From contig DEYT01000056.1 in the NCBI GenBank assembly GCA_002364975.1, positions 9,967 through 15,838 of the forward strand: a stretch of 5,872 bases of DNA, written 5' to 3'. This stretch comes from Opitutia bacterium UBA3151. Its GTDB lineage: Bacteria > Verrucomicrobiota > Verrucomicrobiia > Opitutales > Seribacteraceae. Below, piece after piece: positions 1-5,532 of the stretch. Every line of letters starts with the position of its first letter. The stretch's first letter is position 1. The translations under genes were made by a program, and so were the position numbers. The notes beneath the pieces are model-generated. The model did not search any database and had not been told where the DNA came from. It was given only the letters and a program-made list of their open reading frames with translations.

Positions 1-582
1 CTTGCTCATTCTGCAGCCACTGCGGCTTCCCTGGCGATTGAAGATGGAGTCATAGTCCAACGTGTTTCCTACGAAAAATTGAAAAATAAATTAATGGATG
101 ACGGTCAAGTATTGGCATTAGAAAAGAATGATTTCATTGCCAGTGGCAATGGAATTGATCCGCAAACTTTATCCGGAGTGGTTGTAGAAGGTGATCAAGT
201 TAATCTCCTTGGAGACTGGACGAAAAGTTCTTCTTTAAGACCTTTTGTGGGAGATGGCTATTTTCATGATGGGAATGGGGGGAAGGGGATGAGGAAGGCG
301 GAATTTCCATTTTTTACTGATAGAAATGGTCTCCATGAATTACGAATCTCGTATATTCCCTCCGGGAATCGTGCCGGTAAGGTTAAATATCTGGTGGAAG
401 ATGAAAAGGGGCTCGAAGAAATTCTTGTAGACCAAAGAAAAAAAGGAAGCGTGGAGAAAATTTGGCATTCTTTAGGTTCTTTTGATTTCTTGAGAGGAAA
501 GTCCTATAAAGTGTCTCTTCAAAATGATGATACTGAGGGCTATGTCGTGGTAGATGCTCTGCAGATCATTCCCCTGAATTAA
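1..582 (+). CDS. FAD-dependent oxidoreductase, C-terminal part (5' end outside window)
   Basis: The frame is open from the first base and ends in TAA, giving 193 residues of a protein whose N-terminus lies upstream; the TTG at base 79 is just an internal codon. Residues 1-40 (HSAATAASLAIEDG, then a YEKL...DGQVL segment) match the end of the FAD-binding oxidoreductase domain common in Planctomycetota, Verrucomicrobiota and Bacteroidota. Residues about 50-193 form a beta-rich domain of the golvesin/xanthan-lyase C-terminal type: a GVVVEGDQ opening, GDW, a YFHDGNGGKG motif near residues 80-89, and a closing GYVVVDALQI strand. In this family the FAD domain is thought to act on carbohydrate-related substrates and the C-terminal domain may bind glycans, but substrates are largely unproven. 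The Rossmann motif and any signal peptide are not visible here. The following Gfo/Idh/MocA gene is on the same strand 153 bases away, a pairing that fits sugar catabolism. Family assignment is fairly secure; substrate is unknown. Confidence 0.85.
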   Translation, partial: LAHSAATAASLAIEDGVIVQRVSYEKLKNKLMDDGQVLALEKNDFIASGNGIDPQTLSGVVVEGDQVNLLGDWTKSSSLRPFVGDGYFHDGNGGKGMRKAEFPFFTDRNGLHELRISYIPSGNRAGKVKYLVEDEKGLEEILVDQRKKGSVEKIWHSLGSFDFLRGKSYKVSLQNDDTEGYVVVDALQIIPLN

Positions 583-616
583 AAAACTTTTTAGAATGGG
601 TTACTTCCATCGAGCT

Positions 617-646
617 TTGATGCTTGAAAGTATCTGAAAATAGAAT
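617..646 (+). promoter_or_regulatory. possible sigma-70-like promoter before the Gfo/Idh/MocA gene
   Basis: TTGATG at 617-622 and TAGAAT at 641-646 are separated by 18 bases and lie in the AT-rich gap between the FAD oxidoreductase stop and the ATG at 736. The hexamers match the consensus at 4/6 and 5/6. Transcription would start near 653 and leave a leader of about 80 bases. AT-rich DNA gives such matches by chance, and the two genes could instead be co-transcribed, so this is a weak call. No rho-independent terminator is visible after base 582. Confidence 0.25.
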
Positions 647-735
647 CAACCGGAGACAAATTTCTCAGTGTTCTGAATTTATTTTTCTTGCATCGCCCCG
701 TTCATGGAAGAATAAATTTAGAAAATTATATTATT

Positions 736-2136
736 ATGAAATCAAGCTCTACCAAAACTTTTCACTATTCACGCCGTACCTTCATTGGGGCTGCTGCAGC
801 CTCCGCCTTTTCTTTTCAATTCTTGCCCTCTAAGGTATTTGGAGCCAATGAAAGGCTTCAAGTTGCTGGAATTGGAGTGGGGGGAAAGGGGAAGGGTGAT
901 TTTGATGGATTAGCAATGCATGGAGATGTAGTCGCCGCTTGTGACATTGATTCCCGTCGTCTAGATGTTGCGGTTCGAAAACATGTGGATGCAGTTAAAT
1001 TCAGCGACTTTAGGGAAATGTTGAGTCAACTAGGAGATAAAATTGATGCCCTTACAGTGAGTACTGCGGATCATTCCCATGCTCCAGCTGCGATGATGGC
1101 TATGAGGCAGGGCATTCATGTTTATGTCCAAAAGCCCTTGACTCATACGGTGTGGGAAGCTCGACAGCTTGCTTTAATTGCTCGGAAGAAAAAAGTTTGT
1201 ACGCAAATGGGAAATCAAGGTACCGCTTCGGATGGGATTCGGGAGGGTGCTGAATATATCCAGGCTGGAGGGATTGGCAGAGTAAAGGAAATCCATGCCT
1301 GGACGAACCGTCCCGTATGGCCGCAGGCTCCACAGATTATCGCACGTCCCACTGACAAGATGGATGTGCCTTCCCATTTGGATTGGGATTCTTTTATCGG
1401 ACCGGCCCCGATGAGACCTTATCATTCCTGTTATACGCCTTTCAAATGGCGTGGTTGGTTGGATTACGGGACGGGTGCTTTGGGCGACATGGCTTGTCAT
1501 ACGACAAACTTAGCATTTATGGGCTGTGGCCTTACCCAACCAACCAAAATTGAATCGGTGAATACGGGTCCCATTAACGATGAAACTTTTCCCTCTTGGG
1601 CAACGGTGCATATGGATTTCCCTAGGACAGAAATGCGAGGAGCCATCAAATTTCATTGGTACGAAGGTAAAATTGGAAATAATGGAAAAGATAATAAGGG
1701 AATTAAAAATTTACCGCCGATGGATTATTTTCATGGGGAAACCCCTAAAAACAGTGGCCTTTTGTTAATTGGAACGGATGGAACGGTTTATTCCCCCAAC
1801 GATTATGGTTCCGATTGGAAGGTTTTTAAAGATGGAAAGTGGTATAAAAAGGATGAGGTAGAAAAACCAACACCAACTTTACCCAGAAATGGACAAGGTG
1901 ATAACGGAATGAAAGAAGAGCTCGTCAAGGCGATTCGGGAAAATAATTCTAAAATTGCAATGTCCAACTTTGATTATGCTGGAAATATGACTGAGTCCAT
2001 TCTTCTCGGAAATGTTGCGATGCAGGCGGGTGGGAGATTCACCTGGGATGCGGAGAATTTGAAGACGGACCGTGCCGACACCGATCAATTGATAAGCAAA
2101 GTATATCGTTCCGGTTGGGAAGTAGATCCTGCATAA
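736..2136 (+). CDS. Tat-exported Gfo/Idh/MocA-family oxidoreductase
   Basis: A complete 466-residue NAD(P)-dependent oxidoreductase of the Gfo/Idh/MocA family. The ATG at 736 is chosen over an in-frame TTG at 688 because it gives a proper signal peptide: a short polar N-terminus, twin arginines R13-R14 in YSRRTFIG, then a hydrophobic Ala/Phe-rich stretch to about residue 36. That predicts folded export by the Tat pathway to the periplasm. The Rossmann loop GIGVGGKG is at residues 45-52. The family's EKP motif appears as QKP at 132-134 (VYVQKPLTH), a variant common in the secreted branch. GALGDMACH at 248-255 corresponds to the conserved G-D-x3-H active-site stretch, with D251 and H255. The rest (about 170-440) is the C-terminal alpha/beta substrate domain. 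Such proteins are abundant in Planctomycetota and Verrucomicrobiota and are presumed to oxidise or isomerise sugars or sugar acids. The substrate cannot be read from sequence. No good Shine-Dalgarno precedes the ATG; the nearest purine run (GGAAG, about 706-710) is too far away. Confidence 0.93.
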   Translation: MKSSSTKTFHYSRRTFIGAAAASAFSFQFLPSKVFGANERLQVAGIGVGGKGKGDFDGLAMHGDVVAACDIDSRRLDVAVRKHVDAVKFSDFREMLSQLGDKIDALTVSTADHSHAPAAMMAMRQGIHVYVQKPLTHTVWEARQLALIARKKKVCTQMGNQGTASDGIREGAEYIQAGGIGRVKEIHAWTNRPVWPQAPQIIARPTDKMDVPSHLDWDSFIGPAPMRPYHSCYTPFKWRGWLDYGTGALGDMACHTTNLAFMGCGLTQPTKIESVNTGPINDETFPSWATVHMDFPRTEMRGAIKFHWYEGKIGNNGKDNKGIKNLPPMDYFHGETPKNSGLLLIGTDGTVYSPNDYGSDWKVFKDGKWYKKDEVEKPTPTLPRNGQGDNGMKEELVKAIRENNSKIAMSNFDYAGNMTESILLGNVAMQAGGRFTWDAENLKTDRADTDQLISKVYRSGWEVDPA

Positions 2137-2187
2137 AAAGAAACAGCCCCTTGGATCTTGCATTAGGCATTCTTTTCCCTATCAGGA

Positions 2188-2200
2188 AGGAAAGTTTCCT
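2188..2200. repeat. 13-base perfect palindrome upstream of the PhzF gene
   Basis: AGGAAA and TTTCCT are perfect inverted copies around a single G. The site sits in the 134-base gap between the Gfo/Idh/MocA stop and the PhzF start, 13 bases before a perfect TATAAT. It occupies the -35 region, where a regulator could bind. The half-sites are short and A/T-biased, so chance is a real alternative. A weaker overlapping hairpin (TTCC 2175-2178 with GGAA 2185-2188) could compete with it in RNA. Confidence 0.3.
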
Positions 2201-2213
2201 CAAAATTTAGTTT

Positions 2214-2219
2214 TATAAT
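2214..2219 (+). promoter_or_regulatory. putative -10 box (TATAAT) for the PhzF gene
   Basis: A perfect TATAAT lies 51 bases before the ATG at 2271, in the only intergenic gap ahead of this gene. No convincing TTGACA-like hexamer sits 16-18 bases upstream; that position is AAAGTT, inside the 13-base palindrome, which would fit an activator-dependent or regulated promoter. Transcription would start near 2226 with a leader of about 45 bases. Judged on one hexamer and position only. Confidence 0.35.
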
Positions 2220-2270
2220 GGCTTTGGCATTGAACCTTTTTTTGAGAAAGGGCAATTTCCTTCGACTCTT

Positions 2271-3068
2271 ATGAAGTATCCCTATTTTTGTGTTAATGCT
2301 TTTTCAAAGAATTCGTACTCTGGTAACCCTGCTGGAGTGTGTATTTTGCAGGAGTGGTTGTCGACTGATGAGTTACAGAAAATGGCAACTCAAGTTCATC
2401 AGCCCGAAACCGCATTTTTATTTCCATCTCCAAACGGGGCTTGGTCTATTCGATGGTTTTCACCGCTCGTAGAGATTGATCTTTGTGGACATGCCGCCTT
2501 AGCTGCCGCTCATGTACTATACCAAGAGGGATTCGCAAGTGATAAGGACTCTATCACTTTCTCTAGTTCTGCAGGAAATTTAAAGGTACAAAAAAGAGGA
2601 AAACAATCTGTTGCCCTGGAAATGCCTACTCTTTCCTATCGAAAATCCTCGATTTCACCCCTACTAGTAGAAGGTTTGGGTTCTTATCCTGATCAGGTTT
2701 ATGTAGGAATGGACTGCCTGTGCGTTTTCTCGGAGGAGGAGAGGATTGAGGCCTTAAATCCAGACTTCCGGATTCTTTCAGGGATCAGGAATTGTCGTGG
2801 AATTATTGTAACTGCTCAAACTGAAAATGCTGGATATGATTTCATCTCCAGGTTTTTTGGTCCTCGTGTGGGTATAGATGAGGATCAAGTTACGGGATCC
2901 TCTCATTGTATGCTGGCTCCCTATTGGGCCAGCAAACTAAAAAAGAATAGTTTGACCGGTTGGCAAGCATCCTCGCGGGGCGGAGAAGTACATTGTGAGC
3001 TCAAGGGGGACCGAGTCGTTCTAACCGGAAAGTCCGAAACCTTTCTTCGGGGAGAAGTAGAGTTTTGA
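2271..3068 (+). CDS. PhzF-family protein (putative isomerase/epimerase)
   Basis: A complete 265-residue cytoplasmic protein of the PhzF family, which shares the duplicated fold of diaminopimelate epimerase. The opening VNAFSKNSYSGNPAGV (residues 8-23) with its GNPAGV loop is diagnostic. The catalytic glutamate of the family is E46, in QPETAFLF. The DLCGHAALAAAHVL stretch (70-83) is the conserved D-x-C-G-H-A helix start, and DEDQVTGSSHCMLAPYW (203-219) is the matching second-half motif. RGGEV at 236-240 closes the active site. Family length is usually 260-300, so the gene is intact. PhzF itself isomerises a phenazine precursor, but most homologues have no known substrate and nothing else for phenazine synthesis is present, so the name phzF is not assigned. 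The ATG at 2271 fits the family N-terminus exactly; the nearest purine-rich stretch (2244-2252) is too distant to be a good ribosome site. Its stop overlaps the start of the decayed efflux gene, suggesting a former operon. Confidence 0.93.
   Translation: MKYPYFCVNAFSKNSYSGNPAGVCILQEWLSTDELQKMATQVHQPETAFLFPSPNGAWSIRWFSPLVEIDLCGHAALAAAHVLYQEGFASDKDSITFSSSAGNLKVQKRGKQSVALEMPTLSYRKSSISPLLVEGLGSYPDQVYVGMDCLCVFSEEERIEALNPDFRILSGIRNCRGIIVTAQTENAGYDFISRFFGPRVGIDEDQVTGSSHCMLAPYWASKLKKNSLTGWQASSRGGEVHCELKGDRVVLTGKSETFLRGEVEF
3049..3057 (+). promoter_or_regulatory. ribosome binding site setting the TTG start at 3065
   Basis: GGGGAGAAG inside the 3' end of the PhzF gene is the best Shine-Dalgarno-like run in the window. 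Its GGAG core (3051-3054) lies 10 bases before TTG at 3065-3067. That TTG overlaps the PhzF stop TGA (3066-3068), a layout typical of translational coupling. It supports 3065 as the ancestral start of the lipoprotein that is now broken. Confidence 0.5.
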
Positions 3069-4081
3069 AGTTTTTTCATCCCCGAATTTCCATTGGTTTG
3101 CTGGTTATCCAAGTCATAGTGATACTTTCCATTTTTCAAACTGGATGCGTTTGAAAGATTGATCCTAAAAAAGCAGTTGAAGAAGTACATAAACTGCTGG
3201 AGGATTTTCCAGGTTTTGACTGGGAACCAAGTGAACGATCACGATTGGTTTTTCTAGAAAAGGATACCCTCCCGGTTCCTCCTATGGATGATAACATCTC
3301 TCGGGAAATTACCCTTAGGATCCAAAAGGATGATGCCTATGAGGATGGAAATGAATCAAGCATTCTGGAAAACCGGCAGTGGAGGAAATCCTTACCATTC
3401 AATGCCAGTGGTTCGGTTCTCCTTGATCTGGAAACATCAATGGAATTGGCCCTGCTCCATTCGAGAAAATTTCAGCAACAGAAGGAGGCTTTATACCTGT
3501 CGGCTCTGGATGTGACTTATGAAAGGTTTCAGCTTGGGCTGGTTCCATTTGCTGGAGTTTCGGGGCAAGTCAGTCAGGGAATTGATGAGGATACAACTGA
3601 TTTTCAATCGAGAGCAAAAGCCGGCTTTCGTGGTATTGCAGGAAGAGGAACCACTTGGGTAGCTTCCCTTGCAAATCGCCTGAGTATCGAACTAAGTGGG
3701 GGAGATGTTGAGGTTGGCGGATCTCTGGCTAACCTTACTATAACCCAGCCTTTACTTCGTGGAGCAAGACAAAGGGATGTGATTTTTCAGTTCCTTGTGG
3801 AAACCGTAGTGCTGACTGGAATGGGTGGATTGGCTGGGATTATAGTGGGTCTTCTTTGTGAGCTTGCCAATCGTAATATACTTGAATTTATGGAAAAGCT
3901 CGCACCCACTCTTTACCAATCATTGTCGCCTTCGATGCAGGATATGACTCCGGTGATGGTTCCCTAGGCTTTACCGCTTGTTTTCTGCGTAGCGGTGCTT
4001 ACTGGTATAGTATTTGGGCTTTATCCAGCACGAAAAGCTGCCCAGATGGATCCAGTCGAAGCATTAAGACATGCCGCTTAA
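3065..4081 (+). pseudogene. decayed TolC-type lipoprotein fused in frame to a MacB/FtsX permease end
   Basis: Read in one frame from TTG 3065 to TAA 4079-4081 (339 codons), this is two gene ends joined. Codons 1-28 are a lipoprotein signal peptide: K2, R7, a hydrophobic core (about 10-24) and a lipobox-like QTGC with C28. Codon 30 is TGA (3152-3154). The frame then continues with sense: an acidic spacer, then LLDLETSMELALLHSR and QQQKEALYLSALDVTYERF, typical of the N-terminal half of TolC-family outer-membrane lipoproteins of Verrucomicrobiota, down to LTITQPLLRGAR near base 3769. From about 3761 it becomes the C-terminus of a MacB-type ABC permease: RQRDVIFQFLVETVVLTG, a glycine-rich membrane helix, a second stop TAG (3965-3967), the last helix (LPLVFCVAVLTGIVFGLYPA) and the signature ending ARKAAQMDPVEALRH. 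The TolC C-terminal half, the adaptor, the ATPase and most of the permease are missing. TAG ends the neighbouring aldehyde dehydrogenase gene and TGA the PhzF gene, so recoding is unlikely. Translation from internal starts might yield a fragment (for example 3245-3967), but it would lack a secretion signal. Confidence 0.82.
3761..4081 (+). pseudogene. C-terminal remnant of a MacB/FtsX-type ABC transporter permease
   Basis: This is the 3' part of the chimeric frame. It starts at the GARQRDV segment (3761-3781), which in intact MacB permeases follows the periplasmic domain and opens the FtsX membrane core. Two of the usual last three membrane helices are visible: FLVETVVLTGMGGLAGIIVG (about 3791-3850) and, after an in-frame TAG at 3965-3967, LPLVFCVAVLTGIVFGLYPA (3971-4030). 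The stretch between them (about 3857-3964) is the soluble connecting loop. The ending ARKAAQMDPVEALRH is the hallmark of this permease family, in which such proteins work with an ATPase, a periplasmic adaptor and a TolC-like channel. About 110 codons remain of a protein that is normally around 400-650 residues, so no transport function is possible. Family recognition is strong; the exact boundary with the TolC part is uncertain within about 30 bases because both families have a GA-x-R-like motif at the join. Confidence 0.75.
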
Positions 4082-4113
4082 TTTTATCCAATGTGAAAAA
4101 CCATGGGCTTCGT

Positions 4114-5529
4114 CTAGTCACCCAAAGAGGTGCGATCCCTCCTTTGCTTTAGAACGGGTCGAAGGAACCTTTTGTAGCTCTCTTCTCCAATTGAGGTAAA
4201 ACGGGCGTCGGTTGTTGCAGGCCAAGGTCCTCCATGATGGGTTGCTCTGCTAGGAACTACACCAGGAGGAAATCCATTGTGGAGTAAACGGCCCACTTTC
4301 CCACCTAAAACAGGAAAGAGTTGAGAGGCAAGTTCATGATCGCTTGCATCGGAGTGAATCGATGCGGTTAGGCTACCCTCGAGAGAATTTGCGATAGTAA
4401 GTAATTCATCTTCGTCTTTTACGATAACCAAAATGGAGCTGGGACCAAATGCTTCAGCACGAAGCTCGGGGTTCTCCAGAAAGTCAGATCCTTTCATTTT
4501 AAAGATCTGAATGATTCCTGGATTTGGAACCTTGATTTTACCAAGATCAGAACTGGATAGTAGCTGCAATTTATTTCTGAGATTCCTACAGGTTTCGATA
4601 TAGTTCTGTTGAATTTCTTCACTCAGCATGGGTAATACTCTTTCTTGTAAAGTCGCCCTTTCCAAGCCCCTGATGAATTCTCCGCTCATCGATGTTTCAA
4701 GCACAAACATAGCTCCGGGTTTTGTACACATTTGCCCGGCAAATAAGTTTACGGCTCGTAAGAAGTCACCTGCCAGTTTTGGAGTATTTGCTTTTAAAAT
4801 TCCGGGTAGAATAAAGAGTGGATTCAGGCTGCCCATTTCTCCATAAAATGGAATCGGTTTCTTTCTTTTCTGGCACCCTTGCTGCAAGGCTTTACCCCCG
4901 GTTAAAGATCCCGTAAAGGCCACTGACTTGGTGTGCTTGTGTCTGACCAATGTTTGTGCAACTGCATTCTTTTTTCCATGAAGTAAGCAAAAGCAATGCT
5001 TAGGCGAATGAGTTTTTTCAATAGCTTGTGCAACTGCATCTGCCAAGATCTGACAGGTTTTGGGGTGCCCGGGGTGGGACTTTACTACCACTGGGCAGCC
5101 TACCATTAATGCGGATATTGTATCGGTGCCGACCACTGAAATAGCGAAGGGGAAATTGCATGCCCCAATAACCACCACTGGTCCAACCGGAAGCATTTCA
5201 ATTTCGTAGGCAATATCCTTGGTCTTTACTTTGTCTTTCAAATTTCCCCAAACATTTTGTTCGCACAACTTTGCGAATCTTTCAATTTCGGAAATGGTAC
5301 GGTTGAATTCCATCGTAAGCCGTACTTCACCAAGGGAAGTTTCCTGATTAGCAGTAGAGATAATGGTATCCTTGTGCTTGGATAATTCTTTTCGGATTTC
5401 GAAAAGAAGCTGGGCCCGTTTACTACTTGGTAAACTACGGAAGCGAGGAAAGCTTTCCATCGCATGGTTCATGGCCTGATTTATTTGTTCAGGCGATGCG
5501 TCAGGGTAGGACACGGATTCAACCAGCAA
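4114..5529 (-). CDS. aldehyde dehydrogenase, 2-oxoglutarate-semialdehyde (2,5-dioxovalerate) type
   Basis: A 471-residue NAD(P)-dependent aldehyde dehydrogenase. The closest family by motif is the 2-oxoglutarate-semialdehyde dehydrogenase group, recognised by IGACNFPFAISVVGTDT (121-137), the VVVKSHPGHP segment (147-156, K150) and the C-terminal THHGGPWPATTDARFTS (430-446). Catalytic residues are present: N125 in the oxyanion site, E231 in YGEMGS, and nucleophile C268 in GQMCTKPG; FTGS at 205-208 is the cofactor loop. Expected reaction: oxidation of 2-oxoglutarate semialdehyde to 2-oxoglutarate, the last step of several pentose, sugar-acid and hydroxyproline pathways; related long-chain aldehyde enzymes are an alternative. 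The start is uncertain: TTG at 5529 is the most upstream possible because a stop (5535-5533) lies two codons before it; GTG at 5514 and ATG at 5472 are alternatives, and none has a good Shine-Dalgarno. Relatives usually carry an extra 20-40 N-terminal residues. It follows glutamate dehydrogenase almost without gap, so the two are probably one transcript. It ends in TAG, 32 bases from the convergent pseudogene. Confidence 0.9.
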   Translation of the reverse strand: MLVESVSYPDASPEQINQAMNHAMESFPRFRSLPSSKRAQLLFEIRKELSKHKDTIISTANQETSLGEVRLTMEFNRTISEIERFAKLCEQNVWGNLKDKVKTKDIAYEIEMLPVGPVVVIGACNFPFAISVVGTDTISALMVGCPVVVKSHPGHPKTCQILADAVAQAIEKTHSPKHCFCLLHGKKNAVAQTLVRHKHTKSVAFTGSLTGGKALQQGCQKRKKPIPFYGEMGSLNPLFILPGILKANTPKLAGDFLRAVNLFAGQMCTKPGAMFVLETSMSGEFIRGLERATLQERVLPMLSEEIQQNYIETCRNLRNKLQLLSSSDLGKIKVPNPGIIQIFKMKGSDFLENPELRAEAFGPSSILVIVKDEDELLTIANSLEGSLTASIHSDASDHELASQLFPVLGGKVGRLLHNGFPPGVVPSRATHHGGPWPATTDARFTSIGEESYKRFLRPVLKQRRDRTSLGD

Positions 5530-5532
5530 AAC

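Noticed and set aside
581..592. A-run followed by T-run just after the FAD oxidoreductase stop, as a terminator
   Set aside because: The inverted repeat is pure A/T with a one-base centre, so there is no GC-rich stem or usable loop.
688..735. TTG at 688 as start of the Gfo/Idh/MocA protein
   Set aside because: It would put 16 extra residues before the Tat signal; ATG at 736 gives the standard short polar N-terminus ahead of the twin arginines.
1174..1500. Open minus-strand frame of 108 codons inside the Gfo/Idh/MocA gene
   Set aside because: It lies opposite a strongly recognised conserved gene, has no family resemblance and no ribosome site; it is a shadow frame.
1879..2163. Minus-strand open frame covering the end of the Gfo/Idh/MocA gene
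   Set aside because: Mostly antisense to conserved coding sequence, with low-complexity, Cys/Phe-rich predicted protein and no start context.
3065..4081. Alternative genetic code or selenocysteine at the in-frame TGA and TAG
   Set aside because: The intact PhzF gene ends in TGA and the aldehyde dehydrogenase in TAG, so both act as stops here; the surrounding gene is also a truncated chimera, which fits decay.
4082..4113. Terminator between the convergent pseudogene and aldehyde dehydrogenase gene
   Set aside because: Only a 4-base TGGG/CCCA pairing with a long loop is visible (4104-4123 region), and no T-run follows on either strand.
4954..5039. 14-base direct repeat (4954-4967 and 5026-5039) in the aldehyde dehydrogenase gene
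   Set aside because: Both copies encode an Ala-Val-Ala-Gln stretch in the right frame (residues about 165-168 and 189-192); only two copies, so coincidence of codon use is the better explanation.
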